DNA from: Chlamydiota bacterium
Lineage (GTDB): Bacteria; Chlamydiota; Chlamydiia; Chlamydiales; Simkaniaceae
Reading direction: 5' to 3'
DNA length: 62,679 nt
Assembly (NCBI GenBank): GCA_021772245.1
Contig: JAJFMH010000033.1
Location: 1 to 62,679 of the forward strand
The notes beneath the pieces were generated by a model. The model was not told where the DNA came from. It worked only from the letters and a program-made list of their open reading frames with translations, and made no database searches. The first letter of the stretch is position 1. Each line of letters starts with the position of its first letter. The translations under genes and the position numbers were made by a program. This document shows positions 45,211 to 53,554 of the stretch, piece by piece.

Positions 45211-46647
45211 ATGGATAAAAAACTTACCAAAGTAAAAATCGCACCTAACTCAAAAGAATCTGAAATGATGGTGCTAGGTTGTATGCTCTGTAGCATTAAT
45301 GCACTCAATGTAGGATCTGATGGACTCGATGATGACAACTTCTACTACAACGAACATAAGACCATTTTCAAGGTCTTAAAAACACTTTATAAAGAAGATA
45401 AGCCTGCTGACATCCACCTTGTTGCAGAAGAATTAAAGAGAATTGATAAAATTGAAAAGGTAGGTGGCGTTGCCTATCTTACAACGCTTGCGCAATATGC
45501 TGGAACATCTGCTTATATTGAAGAATACATCAACTTGATCAAAAATAAGTCCATTTTAAGGCATATGATTCAATCTGCGCAGCAGATTGAAAAGATAGCT
45601 TTAGAAGATCCATCGAATGTTTCCGAAGTCTTAGATGATGCCCAATCGATGTTTTATAACATCTCCCAATCCGCAAATCCAGGAACCGGCGTCCTAATTA
45701 AAGATCTCTTGTCTGGTGTAAAAGCTGAATCTGGCCTTCCCTATTTGAAAGAATTAGAAGAAAGGCAAACTAATTTTATCGAAAGAGGTGATGATGATCC
45801 AGGTATTACAAACCTTCCCACAGGATTTGCAGATTTAGATCAAACTTTAAATGGACTCGCACCTTCTAACTTACTTATTTTAGCTGCAAGACCTGCAATG
45901 GGTAAAACGGCTTTTGCAATTAACATTGCTGAAAACGTGTGCTTCAAATCAAAAAAAGCAGTTGGCGTCTTTTCACTTGAAATGAGCGCTGATCAATTGC
46001 TTCATAGAATGATCTGCTCGCAAGCAGAAGTCGAGTCAGAAAAAATCACCACAGGATCTCTATCAGGTATGGAATACCAAAGAGTTGTTGCTGCAATCAA
46101 CTCCATGCAAGAGCATACAATGCTAATTGATGACCAACCAGGTCTCAGGGTATCAGACCTTCGTGCAAGAGCTCGAAGAATGAAAGAAGCTCATAATATT
46201 GAAATCCTCATCATTGACTATTTGCAACTTCTTTCAGGATCAAATACATATGGAAACTCAGAAAACAGACAAAGTGAAATCTCAGAAATCTCTCGGATGC
46301 TTAAAAACTTAGCAAGAGAGCTAAATATTCCCATCATTTGTTTATCACAGCTGTCACGTAAAGTAGAAGAGCGGCAGGGACATCGACCTATGATGAGTGA
46401 TCTACGAGAGAGTGGATCGATTGAGCAAGATGCCGATGTAATTCTATTTTTACTTCGACGTGAATACTATGACCCATACGACAAACCTGGCCTTGCAGAA
46501 GTCATTGTTGGAAAAAATAGACACGGTAAAATTGGTAATATTACTCTTAGCTTTCGCAAAGAAATTGCGCAATTTACGAATTATACCAAGCTGGAGAGAG
46601 ATGAATCTGAAAATGAAGAGGCTTTTTCTTCCTTTTCTCCAAGTTAA
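45211..46647 (+). CDS. dnaB: Replicative DNA helicase DnaB
   Basis: Hexameric 5'-3' helicase of the replication fork. Of 478 residues, the N-terminal collar covers about 10-120 (SKESEMMVLGCMLCS and GGVAYLTTLAQ). The RecA-like motor has AARPAMGKTAFAINIAENV (H1, about 228-246), FSLEMSADQLLHRM (H1a), LIIDYLQLLSG (H2, about 331-341), LSQLSRKVEERQGHRPMMSD (H3) and GKNRHGKIGNI (H4 with the arginine finger). It is complete. In Chlamydia mnmG follows directly; here two opposite-strand sulfotransferase-like genes lie between. dnaB ends 2 bp from the convergent gene. Confidence 0.97.
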   Translation: MDKKLTKVKIAPNSKESEMMVLGCMLCSINALNVGSDGLDDDNFYYNEHKTIFKVLKTLYKEDKPADIHLVAEELKRIDKIEKVGGVAYLTTLAQYAGTSAYIEEYINLIKNKSILRHMIQSAQQIEKIALEDPSNVSEVLDDAQSMFYNISQSANPGTGVLIKDLLSGVKAESGLPYLKELEERQTNFIERGDDDPGITNLPTGFADLDQTLNGLAPSNLLILAARPAMGKTAFAINIAENVCFKSKKAVGVFSLEMSADQLLHRMICSQAEVESEKITTGSLSGMEYQRVVAAINSMQEHTMLIDDQPGLRVSDLRARARRMKEAHNIEILIIDYLQLLSGSNTYGNSENRQSEISEISRMLKNLARELNIPIICLSQLSRKVEERQGHRPMMSDLRESGSIEQDADVILFLLRREYYDPYDKPGLAEVIVGKNRHGKIGNITLSFRKEIAQFTNYTKLERDESENEEAFSSFSPS

Positions 46648-46649
46648 AC

Positions 46650-47489
46650 TTACTTTTTTGGTTTTTTAGGAAAACCAAAAAGTGGCAAAACTTCCTCGAA
46701 TCGATCATACATTTTAAGCATCTCATATGGAGATAGATAATCTGTAATGCGATATTTATGAGAAGAGATATGGTTGCCATGCACACCGGTAATTGGATCC
46801 ATTTCCTTAAACGAAGGATATTGTCTTGCAAATTTTTTGATTGCAGAAGGTGAGAACATTTTTTTTATCTTTATTTTTTCCTCTTCAGGAATACGAAAGT
46901 GAAATTTTTTTTCAATTTGTCGAAGAAAAATTCCAATATCTTTTGTGGAATCATCATAGTGACAAACAAGTATCCTACCTTTAGAAAACTTGCCGATAAA
47001 ATTATGCATAGCAAAATACGTATTTACATACCCGGGCGTAAGAGGTAGCATTTCTTTTCGTACATCTGAATAAGGGCCTTTTGTGGCTATCACGTAGGAA
47101 AATAAAGAATCTACAGGGTTTCTGACTGGCACAACGATGAATGTTTCTTTATGCTTTTTGCAAAAATTTTTAGCTTTTTTGAAATCATGGAATTTAATTA
47201 CTTTTTTTCGGGTGCTATTCCACACTTCTACTTTTTCTTCAAAAAGATACTGCAAAACCATATAGACAAGGGTGCTACCAGAACGAGGTGGCGAACAAAC
47301 CACAATCTTACGTTTGCGACCAAGCTTTACAATTGGTGAAGAAATTTTTCTGAACGGATACGCTTTTTGTGAATGCTTATTTTCCTTTGCTACCAAGGAT
47401 GACGATATAACAATTAGCAAACAGATACTTACCAATCGAAACTTGCATATACTTGCAATTGTTTTTGTTTTACTCAAAATGCCTGCCAT
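46650..47489 (-). CDS. Exported sulfotransferase-like protein 1
   Basis: A 279-residue protein with a signal sequence (basic N-region, then VSICLLIVISSSLVAKE, about 20-36) and a PAPS-dependent sulfotransferase fold. The 5'-phosphosulfate loop is CSPPRSGSTLVYM (about 65-77), and the 3'-phosphate motif is VVPVRNPVDSLFSYV (about 119-133). The C-terminal part carries GVHGNHISSHKYRI. It is a tandem paralog of the next gene, which ends 2 bp before this ATG with GGAAG as ribosome site, so they form one operon. An exported enzyme would need PAPS from the host or inclusion, suggesting a host-directed effector or surface sulfation; this is inference. Confidence 0.75.
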   Translation of the reverse strand: MAGILSKTKTIASICKFRLVSICLLIVISSSLVAKENKHSQKAYPFRKISSPIVKLGRKRKIVVCSPPRSGSTLVYMVLQYLFEEKVEVWNSTRKKVIKFHDFKKAKNFCKKHKETFIVVPVRNPVDSLFSYVIATKGPYSDVRKEMLPLTPGYVNTYFAMHNFIGKFSKGRILVCHYDDSTKDIGIFLRQIEKKFHFRIPEEEKIKIKKMFSPSAIKKFARQYPSFKEMDPITGVHGNHISSHKYRITDYLSPYEMLKMYDRFEEVLPLFGFPKKPKK

Positions 47490-47491
47490 AT

Positions 47492-48316
47492 TTAGCTTCC
47501 AACTCCAGATGCCTTAGTTCCTAAAATATCTTCAAAAAATGCTTTTGTCTTTTCATCCAAGCTATCCCAAACCTCTTGCTTATCCTCTTGCGTCAGATAC
47601 GAATCAATTGGATAAGTATCTGATAACAGATGATTGCCATGCACATTTGTAACAAAATCATAATCAACAAATCGATCAAACTGACTTGCAATTTTTCTTA
47701 CACCATCTTTAGAAAAAATTCTTTTTATTTTTTCTTTTTCAGCTATTGGAATTTGAACATGAAATTTCATCTCAATTTCAGTAAAAAGAGGATCTAAGTC
47801 CTTTGTAAATTCATCATAATTACAAACAAAAAGCTTATTCTTTGGATGAGAGTTGATGAACTTAGATATAATTTCAGTTTCTCTTACAAGTGAAGCTACT
47901 CGTTGATGTATCACTTCTTTTACATTGCAGCTACCTCCATTTTTTGCAATTGTTTGCGAAAAAAGAGTATCTATCGGATTTCTAATTGGAATTACTACAA
48001 AAGTTTCACTATGATTTTTACAATACTTCTCGCAAGTTCCTTGAATATGATATTTTACAACTTTTTTATCGAAGGATTTATCCTGTTTAATTTTAGTTTC
48101 AAAAAGATATTGGAACACCATATATAAAAGTGTACTTCCTGTTCTTGGTATTGAATAGATAATAATTTTTTGATCAGGTTCAAGTTCAATTACAGGTCTG
48201 TTTATATCCCGGTATGTATATTCTCCTTTGACAATTCTCCGTTGCGTAGTAGTTTTTCTTTGCTTAGCAAACAGGTTCACACTTAATATCATTCCCAAAA
48301 TTAAAAGTAGTCTCAT
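47492..48316 (-). CDS. Exported sulfotransferase-like protein 2
   Basis: A 274-residue paralog of the downstream gene, with a clean signal peptide (MRLLLILGMILSVNLFAKQ). The phosphosulfate loop is YSIPRTGSTLLYMVFQY (about 54-70), and the 3'-phosphate motif is VIPIRNPIDTLFSQTI (about 108-123). Shared C-terminal NVHGNHLLSD aligns with VHGNHISSH of the partner. Residue identity is moderate and indels are few, so the duplication is not very recent. It is the first gene of the pair, behind a good promoter and an AGGAG site. Distant relation to human and bacterial carbohydrate sulfotransferases is assumed; the substrate is unknown. Confidence 0.75.
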   Translation of the reverse strand: MRLLLILGMILSVNLFAKQRKTTTQRRIVKGEYTYRDINRPVIELEPDQKIIIYSIPRTGSTLLYMVFQYLFETKIKQDKSFDKKVVKYHIQGTCEKYCKNHSETFVVIPIRNPIDTLFSQTIAKNGGSCNVKEVIHQRVASLVRETEIISKFINSHPKNKLFVCNYDEFTKDLDPLFTEIEMKFHVQIPIAEKEKIKRIFSKDGVRKIASQFDRFVDYDFVTNVHGNHLLSDTYPIDSYLTQEDKQEVWDSLDEKTKAFFEDILGTKASGVGS

Positions 48317-48346
48317 TCCAATCTCCTATGCAAAAAACTTTTTGGA

Positions 48347-48375
48347 ATTATGCTCGATAAGCCAGATTGATTCAA
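48347..48375 (-). promoter_or_regulatory. Putative sigma66/70 promoter of the sulfotransferase pair
   Basis: On the minus strand TTGAAT (48375-48370), a 17-bp spacer and CATAAT (48352-48347) lie about 30 bp before the ATG at 48316, giving a short leader that includes the AGGAG ribosome site. Confidence 0.6.
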
Positions 48376-48479
48376 ATTAAATTTTAACTCTTTCTTTCAT
48401 CCTTTGCTTTAATGCTCTTTTCGCTTATCCTATTACCTGTTTCTTATAAACCGACAAACATAGGACAAGAGAAAGTTAC

Positions 48480-48569
48480 ATGTCATCAGTAAAGAAAAAA
48501 CGAAGACTAAAAATTAGTAAACACAAAAGAAAAAAAAGACGCAGAAGAGATAGACACAAGAAAAGCTAG
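48480..48569 (+). CDS. 29-residue basic AURKAIP1/COX24-type ribosomal microprotein
   Basis: An ATG at 48480, behind AGGACAAGAGAAAG, opens a 29-codon frame: MSSVKKKRRLKISKHKRKK, then RRRRDRHKKS, with 18 Lys/Arg. This matches the compact bacterial proteins with the AURKAIP1/COX24 domain (pattern MSSVxKKRRxKxxKHKxRKxxxxxRHK), homologs of mitochondrial mS38 and of the small actinobacterial ribosomal protein, which bind the ribosome. It ends 20 bp before mnmG and is probably co-transcribed with it. It is easily missed because of its size. Confidence 0.75.
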   Translation: MSSVKKKRRLKISKHKRKKRRRRDRHKKS

Positions 48570-48589
48570 TCTATAAGTATTAATGTCCT

Positions 48590-50422
48590 ATGTGGGATTA
48601 CTTCAAAGAATATGACGTCATTGTAGTCGGAGCCGGCCATGCCGGCTGCGAGGCTGCACACGCCTCTGCAAAAATGGGCGCTAAAACCCTACTTCTCACC
48701 ACAAATCTAGATACTATTGGAAAAATGAGTTGCAATCCAGCCATCGGCGGGACAGCAAAGGGACACATGGTCCGAGAGATCGATGCTCTTGGTGGTATTA
48801 TGGGAAAAGTGGCAGATCGCACAGGGATTCAGTTTAGAATGCTCAACGCATCCAAAGGCCCAGCTGTTTGGGCGCCAAGAGCCCAATCCGATAAAACTGC
48901 TTATCAAATAGAAATCAAAAAAGTTTTAGAAAACACCCCGAATCTTGATATCAAGCAAGCCCATGTTGAAACTCTGTTGGAGTCTGATGGAAAGATTTAC
49001 GGAGTTACAACTAAAGAGCAGATCGCCTACAAGGGTAAAACTATTATTTTATCAGCGGGTACTTTCATGCGAGGCCTTCTTCATATGGGATGTATAAACT
49101 TCTCAGGTGGAAGAGCTGGTGAAAAGCCATCAAACAGCTTATCTAGATCTCTTGAAAACCTTGGGTTTAAACTTGATCGTTTAAAAACTGGTACGCCCCC
49201 AAGACTTCACAGCGACTCGATTGATTACTCCAAACTAGAAGAGCAAAAAGGTGATGAAAACGTCTTTTTTTCATACGATAAAAAAGAACCAAAGCTTCCG
49301 CAAGTATCGTGCCATATCACCTATACCAATCTACAAACGCAGCAAATCATCCTAGATAATTTAACCAAATCACCAATGTATTCAGGGATTATTAAATCCC
49401 TTGGACCGAGATATTGCCCATCAATTGAAGATAAAGTTGTCAGGTTTGCTGACAAAGAGAGGCATCAAATCTTTTTGGAGCCGGAAGGGCTACATACAAA
49501 AGAAGTCTATGCCAATGGCATATCCACTTCACTTCCGCTAGAAATTCAAATGATGATGCTTCGCTCAATCGAGGGCCTAGAAAATGCTGAAATTATGCGC
49601 GCTGCTTATGCCATTGAATATGACTATCTAACAAGTGGTCAAATTACCCAGACACTTGAAACAAAGCAGATTGAAAATCTTTATATCGCAGGTCAGATCA
49701 ATGGAACAACTGGGTATGAGGAAGCAGCTGCGCAAGGACTTATTGCAGGTATCAATGCAGCTCTAAAGGTGCAAAACAAACCCTCTTTTATATTACTTCG
49801 ATCTGAAAGCTATATTGGGGTTATGATAGATGAACTTATTTCCAAAGAGCTCAAAGAGCCCTATCGAATGTTTACATCTCGAGCTGAATATAGACTGCTT
49901 CTTCGACAAGACAATGCAGATTTAAGACTTCGTGAATATGGCTACATGCTTGGGCTTATTTCAGATGAGCAGCAGAAAAGACTGCAATACAAAAAAGATA
50001 CAATCAAAAGTGAAATTGCCCGTCTTAAGAAATCATTTTCAAATCTTGATGGAAAGTCACAAAATGTTGCTAAAGTGCTCGCAAGACCTGAAATGACATA
50101 CATAAAATTAAAGGAGATCTTTCCAGAGACTATTTCTTCCTTTGAGAAGCAAATCGAATTTCAGATTGAAATCAATATCAAGTTCGAGGGGTATATTCAA
50201 AGACAAGAAGTAGATGCAAAAAAACTAAAGAATTTTGAAAAGATGTCTATTCCCAAAGATTTTAACTTTGAAGAAGTTACAGGCTTGAGAGGTGAAGCTA
50301 GAGAAACACTTATTCGATTTAAGCCAGAATCTCTTGGGCAGGCCTCAAGACTCTCGGGTATTTCTCCAGCCGACATCTCTATTTTGGGTATTACTCTGTC
50401 AAAAAAGCCTGCCTTGCAATAA
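48590..50422 (+). CDS. mnmG: tRNA uridine-5-carboxymethylaminomethyl modification enzyme MnmG (GidA)
   Basis: FAD enzyme that, with MnmE, modifies U34 of several tRNAs. The 610 residues begin with the dinucleotide fold VIVVGAGHAGCEAAHASA (about 10-27), continue with GKMSCNPAIGGTAKGHMVRE (about 44-63) and the cysteine-bearing MGCINFSGGRAGE, then GGRAGEKPSN and RLKTGTPPR. The ENLYIAGQINGTTGYEEAAA block (about 362-381) is diagnostic, as is TSRAEYRLLLRQDNAD. It is complete. It keeps the chlamydial mnmG-lplA proximity, with one small exported protein between. Confidence 0.97.
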   Translation: MWDYFKEYDVIVVGAGHAGCEAAHASAKMGAKTLLLTTNLDTIGKMSCNPAIGGTAKGHMVREIDALGGIMGKVADRTGIQFRMLNASKGPAVWAPRAQSDKTAYQIEIKKVLENTPNLDIKQAHVETLLESDGKIYGVTTKEQIAYKGKTIILSAGTFMRGLLHMGCINFSGGRAGEKPSNSLSRSLENLGFKLDRLKTGTPPRLHSDSIDYSKLEEQKGDENVFFSYDKKEPKLPQVSCHITYTNLQTQQIILDNLTKSPMYSGIIKSLGPRYCPSIEDKVVRFADKERHQIFLEPEGLHTKEVYANGISTSLPLEIQMMMLRSIEGLENAEIMRAAYAIEYDYLTSGQITQTLETKQIENLYIAGQINGTTGYEEAAAQGLIAGINAALKVQNKPSFILLRSESYIGVMIDELISKELKEPYRMFTSRAEYRLLLRQDNADLRLREYGYMLGLISDEQQKRLQYKKDTIKSEIARLKKSFSNLDGKSQNVAKVLARPEMTYIKLKEIFPETISSFEKQIEFQIEINIKFEGYIQRQEVDAKKLKNFEKMSIPKDFNFEEVTGLRGEARETLIRFKPESLGQASRLSGISPADISILGITLSKKPALQ

Positions 50423-50443
50423 TTGCCTTTATCACCTACAAAG

Positions 50444-50827
50444 ATGCAAAACAAAATAAATGGTTTACTTATAAAAAGATCCTTTTTTTTAATTGCTACG
50501 CTTCTTTTATCTACCTCATTATATGCAAAAAAAGAGGTTCATCATGCTCGTGCAGCTGATAGCAAAAAAAATGCTGTAGAAACCATCCTTGTACCAGCTG
50601 CAGCTCGCAGTAAAGACATTGTGGAAGCATTTCAATTTTTTAAGAAAGTAAGTAAAGCATCTCAAATTGACCTAAAGCTTACAAATGGCGCGTATGTTGA
50701 AAATATTATCCAAATGACTCCAATGGAAAATGGCACAATCATTATCATACAAAAATCAACTGTCAAAGGAGAGAGATACGAAGCCATTAATGTGGAAGAT
50801 ATTGAAGCGATTGAGCCCACTCGATGA
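50444..50827 (+). CDS. Small exported protein of unknown function
   Basis: A 127-residue protein from ATG 50444, with a basic N-region, a hydrophobic core (FFLIATLLLSTSLYA, about 13-27) and a likely cleavage at YAKKE. The mature part of about 100 residues predicts a small alpha/beta domain, with a hydrophobic strand GTIIIIQKSTVKGERYEAIN near the end. No family is recognised. An in-frame TTG at 50423 directly after mnmG has no ribosome site. The stop overlaps the lplA ATG by 4 nt, so it is translated together with lplA. Confidence 0.65.
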   Translation: MQNKINGLLIKRSFFLIATLLLSTSLYAKKEVHHARAADSKKNAVETILVPAAARSKDIVEAFQFFKKVSKASQIDLKLTNGAYVENIIQMTPMENGTIIIIQKSTVKGERYEAINVEDIEAIEPTR

Positions 50828-51519
50828 TCAACCTAATTCATTTACAAAACGTTCCCATCTATAAACAATTACAACTCGAAGAAGCGCTTCTTCGAAATAG
50901 CTCAGAGTCCTATTGTATTATTAACGAAGGATCACCTCCAGCAATCGTAATGGGAATTTCTGGTAAAATGGATGAGCTAATACATGTTGACAAAGCAAGC
51001 AACATGCAAGTTCCTATCATCAAGCGATTCAGCGGTGGTGGCACAGTTGTTGTCGACGAAAACACACTTTTTGTGACGTTTTTATTTCAAAAGGAAAAGC
51101 ATGACCTGCATTACCCTGAACCCATCTATCGATGGTCAGAAGATTTCTATCAAAAAGCTCTTAATCACTCTTTATTTGCTCTCAAAGAAAATGACTACGT
51201 TTTAGAAAACAAAAAATGTGGTGGTAACGCTCAATACCTTCGTAAAAATAACTGGCTACACCACACCACTTTTTTATGGGACTATAGCCGAAAGCATATG
51301 GAACTTCTAAAGCATCCCAAAAAAGCTCCTAAATATCGAGAGCAAAGAAAACACGATGAGTTTCTTGTTAAACTCAAAGATTATTTTCCAACCTTGCAAG
51401 AAGTTACTTCAAAGCTTATTGGTGAAATTAAAAAACGATATCATGTCAAAGAAATCAGTTATGAGTTAGCTTCGATCCATATGGAAAAAGAGCATCGTAA
51501 AGCCACAAAACTCCTTTAA
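50824..51519 (+). CDS. lplA: Lipoate-protein ligase A family
   Basis: Enzyme that attaches scavenged lipoate to the E2 and H proteins of 2-oxoacid dehydrogenases. The 231 residues show the family's IKRFSGGGTVVVDENTLFVT (about 67-86), with the R-x-S-G-G-G lipoyl-AMP loop, and then NKKCGGNAQYLRKNNWLHHT (about 130-149), which carries the Lys and GNAQ motif, followed by TFLWDY. It lacks the C-terminal accessory domain of E. coli LplA. Chlamydia has lplA in the same place after mnmG. The last 4 nt overlap the convergent repeat-protein gene. Confidence 0.88.
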   Translation: MINLIHLQNVPIYKQLQLEEALLRNSSESYCIINEGSPPAIVMGISGKMDELIHVDKASNMQVPIIKRFSGGGTVVVDENTLFVTFLFQKEKHDLHYPEPIYRWSEDFYQKALNHSLFALKENDYVLENKKCGGNAQYLRKNNWLHHTTFLWDYSRKHMELLKHPKKAPKYREQRKHDEFLVKLKDYFPTLQEVTSKLIGEIKKRYHVKEISYELASIHMEKEHRKATKLL

Positions 51520-52220
51520 GAATTCCTCGATATTTCAAAATATTGAACTAAAAATTCTTTGAGACATTCTCTACGCATCTCAGCATCTGCATTTTTATTA
51601 ATAAATCCTTGTCGGGCCCTAGAAAGCGAGTTCCAGCGTCCGTGGAAAGGAGATTCAGCTTGAATTGAGAATGGACGAACTTCATTCCTATACTCGTTTA
51701 CTCTTGCTGTCTGCTCTTCAAAAGACATGTCCATTATCTCTCTGATAAGTATTCGAATTTCATTCTGTCTCTGATTTTCACTTTCAATATCTTGACTTGC
51801 AGGGGGAGTGCTATCTTGTGAGTCTTGTACCTGATCTTGACTTGCAGGGGGAGTGCTATCTTGTGAGTCTTGTACCTGATCTTGACTTGCAGGGGGAGTA
51901 CTATCTTGTGAGTCTTGTACCTGATCTTGACTTGCAGAGGGAGTACTATCTTGTGAGTCTTGTACCTGATCTTGACTTGCAGAGGGAGTATCATCACTGG
52001 TTGAAAAACAGCAGCAAAGGAATGAAAATATACTACTAAAAAAGCCTGTTACTGAGTCAAATATATACGAACAAAAGGAAGTTTCCTGAGCAGGCTCAGA
52101 CGTAAAAATATCTTGTTGTTGTGGTTCGGATGTATGTGGCTCAGGTGCATTTGTTGCATGATGTAGTTCCTGAATTGAAAAATCCTCTGGCCATTTACTA
52201 GAATCCAAATTTGATAACAT
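51516..52220 (-). CDS. Repeat protein with 15-residue Gln/Asp/Ser-rich tandem units, candidate effector
   Basis: A 234-residue protein of unknown function. The N-terminal 45 residues are acidic and Pro/Gln-rich. A hydrophobic, cysteine-rich segment (FDSVTGFFSSIFSFLCCCFS, about 54-73) could insert in a membrane or be acylated at the Cys triplet. Four copies of TPPASQDQVQDSQDS (or TPSASQ...) plus a partial fifth run from about 78 to 142, probably disordered. The last 90 residues are helical (IRILIREIMDMSFEEQTARV). There is no classical signal peptide. The layout resembles secreted or inclusion-associated proteins of chlamydiae, but no homolog is recognised. A ribosome site AAGGAAA precedes the ATG. 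Confidence 0.65.
   Translation of the reverse strand: MLSNLDSSKWPEDFSIQELHHATNAPEPHTSEPQQQDIFTSEPAQETSFCSYIFDSVTGFFSSIFSFLCCCFSTSDDTPSASQDQVQDSQDSTPSASQDQVQDSQDSTPPASQDQVQDSQDSTPPASQDQVQDSQDSTPPASQDIESENQRQNEIRILIREIMDMSFEEQTARVNEYRNEVRPFSIQAESPFHGRWNSLSRARQGFINKNADAEMRRECLKEFLVQYFEISRNS
51791..51990. repeat. 45-bp tandem repeats inside the repeat-protein gene
   Basis: Four complete 45-bp units start at 51791, 51836, 51881 and 51926, and a partial fifth starts at 51971. Units are almost identical; changes such as GGGGGAGTG/GAGGGAGTA distinguish them. The near identity at DNA level points to recent slippage or unequal crossover. An open plus-strand frame through the array is a by-product of the repeat. 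Confidence 0.93.
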
Positions 52221-52772
52221 AGAATTTCCTTATGTTCTTAATTAAATTTTTTTAAATACATGTTGCTAATCTGCAAGTTTAGATGGATTTATTTACTAAA
52301 ATTACTAAACCTCAAATCAAATTGCTTAAAATATACATTATTCTCAAAAAAGAAGTCTATTAAAAAAATTTTATATTAAGAGAAAAATTACAATTATTAA
52401 CTTTTGGGCAAAAATATCAAAGCTATAATATGCAGAAAAAAAATGAAAACATAGAATAGTAAAGATGGTAATTGTGGAAGGGATTTTTTAATTGAAAGAT
52501 CGTTAACAGCCTATCCTCAAAAATTTATTTCAATAAAATATGAAAAGAGCTCATACATAAGGCTTCAAATGCCTGCTTTTCAACCTAAAAGCTTAGGTGG
52601 GTTCGTTTCCTAAAACTGCAAGATTCCAAAATTATATCTTCCAGACTTTAGCGTCCTGATCCCTTAAAAAGTACATAGTCGAACGAGCATTTTCTTGGCA
52701 TTTAAAATACCAAATGCATGAGACTCAAAATACATTATATCAAATGGATAATTAAGACGAAAATTAAAATAA
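52221..52772. other. AT-rich gap between the repeat-protein gene and sdhB
   Basis: This 552-bp stretch holds the upstream region of the repeat-protein gene (52221-52330, with TTGCAG and TAAAAA 16 bp apart on the minus strand as a weak promoter candidate) and a small ACCTAA/TTAGGT hairpin near 52584-52599. Short open frames are present but have no ribosome sites or recognisable sequence. I see no gene. Confidence 0.4.
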
Positions 52773-53546
52773 TTACTCAGGATCTCTTTCATCAGAGCTA
52801 AAGACATCTTTAATTGCTTGGATAGACACATCTCTACCAACTGCTGCAATAGACTCTGTTAAAGGAATATCTTTGGGACATACTCGTACGCAGTTCTGCG
52901 CATTACCACAATCATTGATTCCCCCCTCTTCCATAAGAATACGAAGTCTCTGGTCTTTTTGCATCTTACCAGTTGGATTGGTGTTGAAAAGCCTTACTTG
53001 AGACACGGCTGCAGGTCCAATAAACTTGGATTTTTTGTTAGTCTGTGGGCAAGCTTCTGAGCAGCAACCACATGTCATGCAGGTGGAGAGCGAATAAATA
53101 AGCTCTTGTTTTTTCTGGGTGATTTTGGGGCCAAAACCTTTCATAAAGGAACCATCTGAATCAACCCAGGCTTTTGCTTTTTGCAGGTTTTTAAACATAA
53201 TAGACCTATCTACAAGAAGATCCTTTATAAGGGGGAATTTGGTAAATGGCGCGAGCGTTACCACATTGCTCGATGTTTTATTGAGTATTGGTTCAATAAT
53301 GGCTGTACATGCTTGGCGAGGTTTACCGTTAATGAGCATAGAGCACGATCCACATACTTCCTCTAAGCACCCTTGTTCCCATGCAACGGGTGTTACTTTT
53401 TCTCCCTTTTTATTGATGGGATTTTTTTGGATTTCCATTAGGGATGAAATCACATTAGAAGAGGGTATCAAAGGAAGCTCAAACTCTTCAAAGTATTGAT
53501 TATTTGGTTTGCCTCGAAAAATACGAAGAGTAAATGTCTGTGTCAT
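52773..53546 (-). CDS. sdhB: Succinate dehydrogenase iron-sulfur subunit
   Basis: Electron-transfer subunit of complex II, 257 residues. The 2Fe-2S site is CLEEVCGSCSMLINGKPRQA (about 54-73), and the 4Fe-4S and 3Fe-4S sites are CMTCGCCSEACPQ (about 157-169) and NAQNCVRVCPKDIPL (about 217-231). All expected cysteines are present. It is the last gene of sdhC-sdhA-sdhB, 8 bp behind sdhA. The order and lengths are of the Bacillus/chlamydial type rather than E. coli sdhCDAB. Confidence 0.95.
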   Translation of the reverse strand: MTQTFTLRIFRGKPNNQYFEEFELPLIPSSNVISSLMEIQKNPINKKGEKVTPVAWEQGCLEEVCGSCSMLINGKPRQACTAIIEPILNKTSSNVVTLAPFTKFPLIKDLLVDRSIMFKNLQKAKAWVDSDGSFMKGFGPKITQKKQELIYSLSTCMTCGCCSEACPQTNKKSKFIGPAAVSQVRLFNTNPTGKMQKDQRLRILMEEGGINDCGNAQNCVRVCPKDIPLTESIAAVGRDVSIQAIKDVFSSDERDPE

Positions 53547-53554
53547 GTGAGCCT

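Noticed and set aside
51797-52039. Open plus-strand frame through the 45-bp repeats and a possible CRISPR-like array
   Set aside because: The repeat length is a multiple of three, so open frames arise on both strands. The units are adjacent without spacers, so it is not CRISPR; the minus-strand gene has the ribosome site and a complete architecture.
52664-52849. 61-codon minus-strand frame next to sdhB
   Set aside because: Half of it overlaps sdhB in another frame, and the rest has no ribosome site or recognisable sequence.
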